Positions 8,447 to 15,791 of a stretch of 64,000 bases of DNA are shown piece after piece. Under the pieces are notes generated by a model. That model saw nothing but the letters and a program-made list of their open reading frames with translations, made no database searches and had not been told where the DNA came from. A program made the position numbers and the translations under genes. Source of the DNA: Chlamydiales bacterium (GTDB lineage: Bacteria; Chlamydiota; Chlamydiia; Chlamydiales; Criblamydiaceae). The stretch covers positions 124,001 through 188,000 of the forward strand of contig JACKPN010000004.1 in NCBI GenBank assembly GCA_024233575.1, written 5' to 3'. The first letter of the stretch is position 1. Each line of letters opens with the position of its first letter.

Positions 8447-9235
8447 TTAACCGCCCTGTCCGGTGAGCATTCCGACAATTCCGCGGTGACGTTGATATTC
8501 GGCTTGGTTATCCGCACTTTCCATACCTTTACGATCTTGCCTAGACTGCGTGTTCTCTTGGTCAGAGATTTGACGGCGACGACGCTCTTCCTCAAGGAGA
8601 AACTGCAGTTCAGTACGCTTAGATTGGTAATGGTCCTCAACAGGTTTTCCCGCTGCTGTTTGAACGCCCTGGGTAACAGCCTGTGCGCTTGATGTGATCT
8701 GACTCACCTGCTTGGCTACTTTAGTGATTGTTTCTGCGGCTTTTGTGGCTGTACCGATAGCTGATAGCGATGCTCCGCATGCTCCAATACCAACAACACC
8801 AGCCAGGACACTGATTGTTCCACAACCAACACCGATCGCAAGTTGTAGTGGATTGTTATAGGATTTTTTTATTTTTTCTATTTCCTTGCGCATCTCCTCA
8901 ACTTCAAGCTGGGACAGTTCAAGGTTGTTGATTCCTGCTTTCCTTGCTAGTAATCTGGCCAGCTGACGAATCATTGTATCAATTTCTTGATAATTTGTTC
9001 TTTCACCCTCATAAGCTTTATTGATTTGCTCGGCGAGGCTCGAAATTTCTTGGTCGATTACCCGTACTCCGTTTTCTACTTTAGAGCATGCAGAATATAA
9101 GATTTTTGCTCCAATCTCAGCTTTAGGCTGATCAGTTTCGGAAACCTTAAAAAGATCGAGATTACTCTTTTGAGATTCTTTTATGTATTTTAAAGTAGGA
9201 TCAAAAGTTGATTTTTCCATTAGGACTTCGCCCAT
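8447..9235 (-). CDS. type III secretion translocator, SctB/CopD-like
   Basis: The 262-residue product has a helical N-terminal half (about 1-125), one long hydrophobic segment (about 127-160, LAIGVGCGTISVLAGVVGIG onward) and an amphipathic, coiled-coil C-terminal half. This is the layout of minor translocators of the YopD/CopD class, which insert with the major translocator into the host membrane as the type III pore. It is shorter than Chlamydia CopD. It is the last gene of a four-gene minus-strand operon with its chaperone two genes upstream. The ATG at 9235 follows AGGAG at a seven-base spacing. Identification rests on layout and operon context rather than a catalytic motif. Confidence 0.7.
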   Translation of the reverse strand: MGEVLMEKSTFDPTLKYIKESQKSNLDLFKVSETDQPKAEIGAKILYSACSKVENGVRVIDQEISSLAEQINKAYEGERTNYQEIDTMIRQLARLLARKAGINNLELSQLEVEEMRKEIEKIKKSYNNPLQLAIGVGCGTISVLAGVVGIGACGASLSAIGTATKAAETITKVAKQVSQITSSAQAVTQGVQTAAGKPVEDHYQSKRTELQFLLEEERRRRQISDQENTQSRQDRKGMESADNQAEYQRHRGIVGMLTGQGG

Positions 9236-9258
9236 AATGTTTCTCCTTATAATTATTA

Positions 9259-10233
9259 TTATCTTAGCGCTAAAATCGCATCATGGAAATTGCGCTGAAT
9301 CTCACCCATATTTTTCCAAGTTTCAGTGATGAAACCATCGGCTTCCGTGAGATTATCAAGTTCTTGTTTAATGCGGAAGTGCTCTTCAGATTGCTCTTCT
9401 TTCAAAGCGAAAGCATTACCCTCGTTTTTTCCTCCGATGTAATCGAGAACGCTTTTGCTAATTTGCGTTCCCCCTCCGCTGATCGCAGCGATTCCACCTG
9501 CCGCTCCAAGGACAACAGGAAGTGCAGCTCCTCCGGTCCCAATGATTGCTACTGCTGCCGCTGCTACGCCGATAATCGCTCCGATAAGGCCGGCGCCAAC
9601 ACCAATCCAACCAAGCACTTTCGATATTTTTCTCTGCTGTTGGATTTTATCACGCAATATTTGGATTTTATCGCGGATCAGTTCAAGTTTTTTCTGTCTT
9701 TCTATAATGCGTCGTGAGGCATCCTCTCCATCAAGCTCGCTGAGCTTGCCCTGCTCACGGTTTGCTATCAATGTCAAACGCTCAAGTTCGCTTTCGGTCA
9801 TACGCTGAACTTCTTCTAGTTTTTTGTCGGCAAAATCGAATGCTTCATCAATCACTTGCTCTGTTTTTTTAGCTTTTTCCGCCTTTACCTTGCTCTGCAG
9901 CAACTGCATCTCGTTAACCATTTTTTCGGTGTGCGCTTTTTCTAGTTGAACGGGCGGTTCAATTTGCGGGCGGCTCCAGTCAGTCTTGAACTCTCTTGCT
10001 TGTATTTTTTCTGTGCGCTCCTCTTGCTCGGCAATAGGGTTGAAGAACCCTTGAATCCATGCGATTGGGCTAGTAAAAATCGTCAATGCTTTTTTGGGCG
10101 GAACAACAGTAACCTGCTCGATTGTATCGTTGATAAAAGGCTCTAGCTTCTCTTGCTTTTCGCTCTGCACTTGTTCTAGCGCAGAATGATCCGTTGGCAA
10201 CATTACTTGTCTTGTATCGATTTTATCGACCAT
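9259..10233 (-). CDS. type III secretion translocator, SctE/CopB-like
   Basis: The 324-residue product has a charged N-terminus, a long coiled coil (about 100-200), then a Gly/Ala-rich double hydrophobic hairpin (about 203-255, beginning VLGWIGVGAGLIGAIIG) and a helical C-terminus. This is the YopB/CopB major translocator layout, the hydrophobic hairpin being the pore-forming part. It is shorter than Chlamydia CopB. It lies between the TPR chaperone gene and the CopD-like gene, 11 bases after the chaperone stop. The ATG follows GAGGG at a six-base spacing. Confidence 0.75.
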   Translation of the reverse strand: MVDKIDTRQVMLPTDHSALEQVQSEKQEKLEPFINDTIEQVTVVPPKKALTIFTSPIAWIQGFFNPIAEQEERTEKIQAREFKTDWSRPQIEPPVQLEKAHTEKMVNEMQLLQSKVKAEKAKKTEQVIDEAFDFADKKLEEVQRMTESELERLTLIANREQGKLSELDGEDASRRIIERQKKLELIRDKIQILRDKIQQQRKISKVLGWIGVGAGLIGAIIGVAAAAVAIIGTGGAALPVVLGAAGGIAAISGGGTQISKSVLDYIGGKNEGNAFALKEEQSEEHFRIKQELDNLTEADGFITETWKNMGEIQRNFHDAILALR

Positions 10234-10244
10234 CAGAAAACCCT

Positions 10245-10736
10245 CTAATTATTGAGTTGCTTCGACCAGCTCTTGTATTGAAGCTTGATCTGCGGAAGCA
10301 ACTCTTGATATTTCTTATCTTTTTTTGCGACTGCATTCGCTGACTTCAGCGCCTGCATCCCTCTTTCCAACTGCCCTAAGCTATGCAGACATTGGGCTGC
10401 ATGATAGTGTGGCATAGGGTCGACCTCTTTCTCATCAAAGATGGCAACAATGCTGTATGCTTCAACAGCGCGCTCAAAGTCTTTCATCATCTGGAAGGTG
10501 GCAGCAAGTCCTTTCCAATAGCTAGCGTTAAGTGTGTCTACACCTGTCAGCAATTGAAAGAAAACGACAGCTTCTTTGTATTTTCCTGACTGATAGTGGG
10601 AATAAGCAACTGCATAGAGGGCGTCTTTCGATTCTTGCGATAACTCTGCGATTGCAGAAACACCACTTTCATCTGCCGCTAACTGCTTCACAAGATCTTG
10701 AATCTCGTTGCTAATGCTTAACCTTTCATTTGTCAT
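10245..10736 (-). CDS. type III translocator chaperone, LcrH/SycD family (TPR)
   Basis: The 163-residue product contains the three tandem TPR-like helical repeats of the LcrH/SycD/IpgC class (about residues 35-140, for example DALYAVAYSHYQSGKYKEAV and PHYHAAQCLHSLGQLERGMQ). In the family these bind the translocators in the cytoplasm before secretion. I start it at the ATG at 10736 (MTNERLS), which has AGGA seven bases upstream. The longer in-frame start at 10823 would lie within the preceding gene. It begins one base beyond the stop of the preceding gene, so the two are translationally coupled. Confidence 0.88.
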   Translation of the reverse strand: MTNERLSISNEIQDLVKQLAADESGVSAIAELSQESKDALYAVAYSHYQSGKYKEAVVFFQLLTGVDTLNASYWKGLAATFQMMKDFERAVEAYSIVAIFDEKEVDPMPHYHAAQCLHSLGQLERGMQALKSANAVAKKDKKYQELLPQIKLQYKSWSKQLNN

Positions 10737-10737
10737 G

Positions 10738-11259
10738 TTAACGTCCTGAGACTGCTCGTGCCTTGTTTTTCTTGTCTTCGTCAAGAGGTTTAAGGATACT
10801 GCGCGCCATCTGGTACGACTCATAACGCTCGTTCGTTAGACGGGTAACTTTCTGAAGCTGCATGTCGTTTTTGACGTTAAGGTCTTCAATGTGCATTCGG
10901 ATATTTTCGACCAAGCGTTCGCGCTCGTTGCTATCAAAGCTGCCTTCCTTCTTGCTGATCTTAACGCCCATCTTCTTTGCTTCTTTAAGCATTTTATATA
11001 GGTCGCTGTCCTTCTTGATGGTCAATTTGCCTTTTGAATCGGTAGCGTCATTGATAGCGCTGAGAGTATTGTGGAGATCGCTGACAATTTTTTGTCTTGC
11101 TGTCAGCTCTTTTAGCTCTTTTTCAGTTGAACCTTCGAGCGTACGTAGACGTTCTGTGTTGATCAGAAGAACGAGTGCCTCTAATGAGATGGTGTCGAGA
11201 TCGATATCCCCCACTTTCTTAGATGATTGAAGTACTTCCTGTACTGGTGTGTCACCCAT
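10738..11259 (-). CDS. type III operon helical protein, CT577-like by position
   Basis: The 173-residue product is soluble, charged and almost entirely helical, with a coiled-coil stretch (about 35-75) and a basic C-terminus. No domain is recognisable. It is the first gene of the translocon operon. Chlamydia has a small hypothetical gene (CT577) in the matching lcrH-copB-copD cluster, and I infer equivalence from context, though the gene order is not identical. It may be a cochaperone or secreted accessory. The ATG follows GGAGGG at an eight-base spacing. Confidence 0.6.
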   Translation of the reverse strand: MGDTPVQEVLQSSKKVGDIDLDTISLEALVLLINTERLRTLEGSTEKELKELTARQKIVSDLHNTLSAINDATDSKGKLTIKKDSDLYKMLKEAKKMGVKISKKEGSFDSNERERLVENIRMHIEDLNVKNDMQLQKVTRLTNERYESYQMARSILKPLDEDKKNKARAVSGR

Positions 11260-11303
11260 AAAACCTTACCCTCCTTTATGACGAAACCACTCGTCAAACA
11301 TTA

Positions 11304-11332
11304 ATTATAACAAAGATCAGCATTTTTGACAA
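11304..11332 (-). promoter_or_regulatory. sigma-70-type promoter of the type III translocon operon
   Basis: On the minus strand TTGTCA (11332-11327) and a perfect TATAAT (11309-11304) are separated by 17 bases, about 45 bases before the first ATG of the operon. A consensus TTGACA on the plus strand (11326-11331) overlaps the same -35 region and could serve the divergent symporter gene, although its -10 partner is unclear. Confidence 0.75.
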
Positions 11333-11438
11333 TGTTATACTCCTAAAAGCTAGATATTTACAAATATTATTTTAAAAATTGGCGTTTACTCGTAATTATG
11401 AGCTCCTTATAATCGTCAGCAAAATTTGGAGAATACTA

Positions 11439-12764
11439 ATGAAAGTGCGTGAGTCTTGGGGTTCCAGGCTGGGCTTTATCCTAGCAGTGGCTGGATCGGC
11501 CGTGGGACTGGCCAATATCTGGCGATTCCCCTACGTGGTAGGAAGCAATGGAGGAGCTGCATTTATTGCGGTCTATTTGCTGTTTTTGGCGATTATTGGC
11601 CTGCCGGTTTTTTTGTCCGAGATTGTTATTGGGCGAGCAACCCACACAAGCCCAAGTGGCGCTTTTGCCAAATTGGGCGGCAGCTCGAGCTGGTCTTGGG
11701 CAGGCAAAATGACGATCGCGACAGGCTTTATCGTCAGCGCTTTCTACAGCGCTATTGCCGGATGGATCGTAGGTTATCTTTTTGAAGCTGTGATGGGTCA
11801 TGTGACGCATTTCGAAACGACAGGGGCTGCAGCGCAGTATTATGTTCATCTGATGAGCAGACCTCTTTGGGGGTTGAGTTTTCATGGACTGTTCATGATA
11901 GCCTGCACTTTTGTCCTATTTTTCGGCATCAAGCGAGGGATCGAGCGCGGGACCAAGATAATGATGCCTTTGCTCTTTTTTACTTTGGTTCTGTTGGTCG
12001 GCGCGGGGTTGATGATGCCTGAGGCGGAACGGGGGTTAAGATTTTTGCTTGAGCCGGACTGGAATGCGCTCACTCCAACGGCGCTTATAACGGCTTTAGG
12101 ACAAGCGTTCTTTACGCTTAGCCTTGGACAAGGAACAATGGTGACTTATGGAAGCTATCTCCGAAAAGATGTAAATATCTTACGGACAAGTATTCCTATT
12201 ATTGCAATGGATCTATTCGTGTCTCTACTATCTGCTGTTGCAGTTTTCACTATTGTTTTCAGTGCAGGTATGGCGCCTAATGCTGGACCAAGCTTGTTAT
12301 TTCAGACGCTGCCCTGGGTGTTCAGTCAATTGCCTGGCGGGTATTTGCTGGCTATTTCTTTCTTCCTGCTGGTGACTTTGGCGGCGATCACCTCGGAGAT
12401 TTCGGCACTTCAACCAACAATTACTTACCTTCGAGACGAATGGGGATGGAAACGTTCCACAGCGGTTTTAACGACATGCGGGGCTTCATTCTTGTTAGGT
12501 TTGCCATGCGCTATGTCTTTGACGCTCTACGAGAAATGCATTCTAGGTGTGATGGAGTGGTTGGCAAGCAGCATATTTATCCCGTTAGGTGGATTTGCTG
12601 CAGTGATCGTCTGTGGCTGGGTCTGGGGAGCTGATCGAACGATCGCGGAGTTGGAGAGCAATGAGAAACTGTCCCCATGGATCAGCGTTTATCTTCGTGT
12701 TTCTCTGCGATACACGGCACCGATCCTTATTGTGATCGTGTTCCTTAAGTCTATTTTTTTATAA
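11439..12764 (+). CDS. neurotransmitter:sodium symporter (SNF) family transporter
   Basis: The 441-residue product opens with the SNF/NSS signature ESWGSRLGFILAVAGSAVGL followed by ANIWRFPYVVGSNGGAAF, which form TM1 and the Na+/substrate site of LeuT-like carriers. Eleven or twelve hydrophobic segments follow, as expected. Bacterial members take up amino acids such as tryptophan or tyrosine with Na+. The substrate here is unknown. The start at 11439 was chosen for the TTGGAGAA ribosome-binding site and because the upstream in-frame start at 11379 adds residues unlike the family. A host-dependent bacterium would use it to import amino acids. Confidence 0.92.
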   Translation: MKVRESWGSRLGFILAVAGSAVGLANIWRFPYVVGSNGGAAFIAVYLLFLAIIGLPVFLSEIVIGRATHTSPSGAFAKLGGSSSWSWAGKMTIATGFIVSAFYSAIAGWIVGYLFEAVMGHVTHFETTGAAAQYYVHLMSRPLWGLSFHGLFMIACTFVLFFGIKRGIERGTKIMMPLLFFTLVLLVGAGLMMPEAERGLRFLLEPDWNALTPTALITALGQAFFTLSLGQGTMVTYGSYLRKDVNILRTSIPIIAMDLFVSLLSAVAVFTIVFSAGMAPNAGPSLLFQTLPWVFSQLPGGYLLAISFFLLVTLAAITSEISALQPTITYLRDEWGWKRSTAVLTTCGASFLLGLPCAMSLTLYEKCILGVMEWLASSIFIPLGGFAAVIVCGWVWGADRTIAELESNEKLSPWISVYLRVSLRYTAPILIVIVFLKSIFL

Positions 12765-12803
12765 CATTAGACTTTTTAGGGATATCCCAGTAAATTATAA
12801 GAC

Positions 12804-13814
12804 ATGTCGAAGAGTTTTATTGAATCATCATTAACCGAAGAGGATACCTCTTTCGAGGTGCCGTTACGCCCACAATCGCTTACTGACTTTGTGGGTCAGG
12901 ATTCTATCCGCGAGCGGTTAGAGGTGATGATAGGCGCTGCCAAGCAAAGAAACGAAACTCTGGGGCACTGCCTGTTCAGCGGGCCTCCGGGGCTTGGAAA
13001 AACAACGCTTGCGAATATCCTAGCTAAGGCGATGGGGACGAATTTGTATGTGACGTCGGGTCCGGCAATTGAAAAGCCGGGCGACCTTGCCGGGGTATTG
13101 ACTAATTTACAGGAAGGCGATGTTCTTTTTATCGACGAACTTCACCGACTAAATCGCGCTATTGAAGAGTATCTTTATGCGGCGATGGAGGATTTTGTCC
13201 TTGATCTGATGATCGACAGCGGACCAAGCGCAAGGACTGTTCAGGTCAAACTGAACAAATTCACCCTTGCAGGCGCGACTACGCGGCTAGGACTGTTAAC
13301 GGCGCCGCTGAGGTCGCGTTTCGCCTTTAGCTGCAGACTGGACTACTATACTCCTGATGTTCTTGAGACTATAATCAAGAGAACCGGAAGAATTTTGAAT
13401 CTGGAACTGGAAGGCAAGAGCGCTTTGGAACTGGCGAAGCGATCCCGAGGAACCCCGCGTATCGCCAATAATTTGCTGCGCTGGGTGCGCGACTATGCCC
13501 AAATGAGGACTGACAATAAGATCGACGAAGCCGTTATCCAGCAAGCTGTGAACATGCTGGAAATCGATGCGCGTGGTCTTGATGAAATGGATAGAAAGTT
13601 GCTTTCGATTATGATCGATGGATATGGCGGTGGGCCCGTTGGGTTGAATACCTTGGCAGCGGCGCTCGGCGAAGAACCGAATACGATCGAAGAGGTGCAT
13701 GAGCCCTACCTTATCATGCTGGGCATGCTGAAGAGAACGCCTCGTGGACGCGAAGCTACTTTAAATGCTTACGAACATTTGAACAAAACATGGAACGATG
13801 GAGAACTACTATGA
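12804..13814 (+). CDS. ruvB: Holliday junction branch migration ATPase RuvB
   Basis: The 336-residue product is full length. Walker A is GPPGLGKTT (from Gly60), Walker B LFIDELHRL, and sensor 1 lies in AGATTRLGLLTAPLRSRF. The arginine-finger region and the C-terminal winged helix (VGLNTLAAALGEEPNTIEEV, then GMLKRTPRGREAT) are all present. RuvB forms hexameric rings that drive branch migration with RuvA. Its TGA overlaps the ATG of the SpoIID-like gene (ATGA), so the two are coupled. Confidence 0.97.
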   Translation: MSKSFIESSLTEEDTSFEVPLRPQSLTDFVGQDSIRERLEVMIGAAKQRNETLGHCLFSGPPGLGKTTLANILAKAMGTNLYVTSGPAIEKPGDLAGVLTNLQEGDVLFIDELHRLNRAIEEYLYAAMEDFVLDLMIDSGPSARTVQVKLNKFTLAGATTRLGLLTAPLRSRFAFSCRLDYYTPDVLETIIKRTGRILNLELEGKSALELAKRSRGTPRIANNLLRWVRDYAQMRTDNKIDEAVIQQAVNMLEIDARGLDEMDRKLLSIMIDGYGGGPVGLNTLAAALGEEPNTIEEVHEPYLIMLGMLKRTPRGREATLNAYEHLNKTWNDGELL

Positions 13815-14686
13815 TCGCAAGAATCTTTTCTTTGCTCCTTGCTATGCTTGCTGTAGCGCCGGCGCTGCAGGCAGGACCCTGGGAGAATTTTTCAAACTTT
13901 TTTTCAAAAAAAACATATCCGGCACCCCCAATGCTGCGAATTTTAATTGTTGACCGTCGTCCGGAGGTTAACGTAGAGGTGAAGGGACGTTATAAGATCT
14001 TTGACCCGAGAAATAATAGTCATATTGCTACCCGCAAGCTTGGTAAGAGAGATCAGATGGCTGCTGAAAGCGATGGCATTAGATGGGGAGAACAATTCCC
14101 TGGCGTATACCAATTATTGATTGTTCCTGAAGATATGTCTATTCCTGTGATCGTCGATGGGATCGAATACCGTGGCGCGATCTATGTTTATAATATTGAA
14201 GGTACATTGAGTGTTGTCAACCGCGCTGATATGGAGCACTATTTAACTTCGGTGCTGACGCCGGTATTCGATGACACAGCACCGCAAGAGCTTCTTGCTG
14301 CAGCTGCGATTACTGCGAGAACGAACGCCTACTTCATGGCTGAAAACCCAAAGAACCCGTTCTGGGCTGTTAATGCATCGCAAGTTGATTATATGGGCTA
14401 TGTTCCTGTGAATGCTGACGCAGCAATCAACCGTGCTATCAATGAGACGCGTTACATGATTATGAGTAAAACAGGAACTTACGAGGGTATGGTCACCCCT
14501 TTTCCTGTTGTATGGGAAGGGATCGGTGACAAGGTCGGTAGCACTGGCGTTGGCGTGAAATCAAAAATTTCATTTAGCGAAGCAGAAACAATGGCGAAAA
14601 AGGGTGATAACGCTGCGCAGATCCTGCAAGCGGCATTCCCTCAAACGACTATTCAAATGATCTATTCCGCCCCTGGAACACATTGA
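13811..14686 (+). CDS. SpoIID/LytB-domain protein, exported
   Basis: The 291-residue product starts at the ATG overlapping the ruvB stop. It has a signal peptide (about 1-22, ending LQAG) and a SpoIID domain (about 120-230) with MEHYLTSVL followed by ELLAAAAITARTNAYFMA. SpoIID proteins are lytic transglycosylases acting on denuded glycan strands, and SpoIID homologues are implicated in septal peptidoglycan remodelling in chlamydiae. In the usual pattern a catalytic glutamate follows the YL-x-x-V stretch. Here the aligned position appears to be Val152 (LTPVFDD), so catalysis is doubtful and the protein may only bind glycan. It is followed by a strong terminator. Confidence 0.78.
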   Translation: MIARIFSLLLAMLAVAPALQAGPWENFSNFFSKKTYPAPPMLRILIVDRRPEVNVEVKGRYKIFDPRNNSHIATRKLGKRDQMAAESDGIRWGEQFPGVYQLLIVPEDMSIPVIVDGIEYRGAIYVYNIEGTLSVVNRADMEHYLTSVLTPVFDDTAPQELLAAAAITARTNAYFMAENPKNPFWAVNASQVDYMGYVPVNADAAINRAINETRYMIMSKTGTYEGMVTPFPVVWEGIGDKVGSTGVGVKSKISFSEAETMAKKGDNAAQILQAAFPQTTIQMIYSAPGTH

Positions 14687-14692
14687 TTTTTC

Positions 14693-14727
14693 AAAAGAGC
14701 GTTAAGGATTTTCTTAACGCTCTTTTT
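14693..14727 (+). terminator. rho-independent terminator after the SpoIID-like gene
   Basis: AGAGCGTTAAG (14696-14706) pairs perfectly with CTTAACGCTCT (14713-14723) around a six-base loop and is followed by a T-run. It ends the ruvB-spoIID transcript just before queA. Confidence 0.92.
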
Positions 14728-14761
14728 GACTCATAATCAGCCATTTATATATAATGGCTCC

Positions 14762-15787
14762 ATGAAATTACATCGACTTGAAAGTTACCATTACCATCTG
14801 CCGGAACAATTGATTGCACAGTATCCTACGACACCGCGCGATCATTCGCGTCTTCTTGTTGTGGATAGAAAATCAGGCACTTTATCGCATCATCATTTCT
14901 ATGATCTTCCAAGTCTTCTTTGTAAGGATGATACCTTAATTTTTAATGATACGAAGGTGATCCCGGCTAGACTATTGGGACAACGTCCGAATGGAGGCAA
15001 AGCTGAAGTGTTTCTCACTCGTCCTCTAGAGAACAATCGCTGGGAAGCGCTTGTCCGTCCAGGAAAAAAATTGCGGAAGGGCGGAGTGGTATTCTTTGGT
15101 GACGATTTGAAGTGCGTTGTTGAAAGTGTCTCAGATGAAGGAACTCGCATTGTGCGTTTCGATTGCAATGGCGACTTTAATTGTCTGTTAGAAAAATATG
15201 GTTCAATTCCCCTGCCGCCTTACATTCAACGCAGCGCAGATGCCGAGGTTGATGCTGACCGTTATCAGACGGTGTATGCTTCAAAACCTGGTGCTGTAGC
15301 CGCGCCTACGGCGGGGCTGCATTTTACTCCTGAAGTGATGCAAAACCTAGCCCAGTGCGGCGTAGGTCAGCTGCGCGTAACTTTGCATGTGGGGTTAGGG
15401 ACGTTTCTTCCGGTACAGAATGATGACATCACAAAGCACCGGATGCACTCCGAGCGTTTTATCATTAATGACGAGGCTGCAAGAGCGTTAAATGAAAAGT
15501 CGAGCGGAAGAAGGGTTTGCGTGGGAACAACGTCTTGCCGTGTACTCGAGTCCATAAGCGGCGATCTTGCTACTCCAGGTGAATATGAGACTAATATTTT
15601 CATCTATCCGGGCTATACGTTTAAGCGGATGGACGGATTGTTAACGAACTTCCATCTTCCGGGCTCTACATTACTGATGCTTGTGAGCGCTTTTGCCGGT
15701 TATGACCTGATCATGCAGGCTTATGATGAGGCTGTGAAAGAAAAATACAGATTTTTCTCTTATGGCGATGCCATGCTTATCCTCTGA
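14762..15787 (+). CDS. queA: S-adenosylmethionine:tRNA ribosyltransferase-isomerase QueA
   Basis: The 341-residue product has QueA hallmarks throughout: YHLPEQLIAQYPTTPRDHSR at the N-terminus, LIFNDTKVIPARLLG, VRPGKKLRKGG, GSIPLPPYIQR, AAPTAGLHFT and LLTNFHLPGSTLLMLVSAFAG. It transfers and isomerises the ribosyl moiety of AdoMet to preQ1-modified tRNA, making epoxyqueuosine. I start it at 14762 because the family begins at this point; the in-frame start at 14726 would fall in the terminator T-run. No other queuosine gene is in the window. It converges with the YyaL-like gene, with only 4 bases between stops. Confidence 0.96.
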   Translation: MKLHRLESYHYHLPEQLIAQYPTTPRDHSRLLVVDRKSGTLSHHHFYDLPSLLCKDDTLIFNDTKVIPARLLGQRPNGGKAEVFLTRPLENNRWEALVRPGKKLRKGGVVFFGDDLKCVVESVSDEGTRIVRFDCNGDFNCLLEKYGSIPLPPYIQRSADAEVDADRYQTVYASKPGAVAAPTAGLHFTPEVMQNLAQCGVGQLRVTLHVGLGTFLPVQNDDITKHRMHSERFIINDEAARALNEKSSGRRVCVGTTSCRVLESISGDLATPGEYETNIFIYPGYTFKRMDGLLTNFHLPGSTLLMLVSAFAGYDLIMQAYDEAVKEKYRFFSYGDAMLIL

Positions 15788-15791
15788 AACT

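Noticed and set aside
10737..10823. Longer N-terminus for the LcrH-like chaperone
   Set aside because: It lies inside the preceding gene, is not chaperone-like, and the start at 10736 has its own ribosome-binding site.
11326..11356. Plus-strand TTGACA as a full promoter for the symporter gene
   Set aside because: The -35 is perfect but no acceptable -10 lies 16-18 bases away, so it is only mentioned as a possibility.
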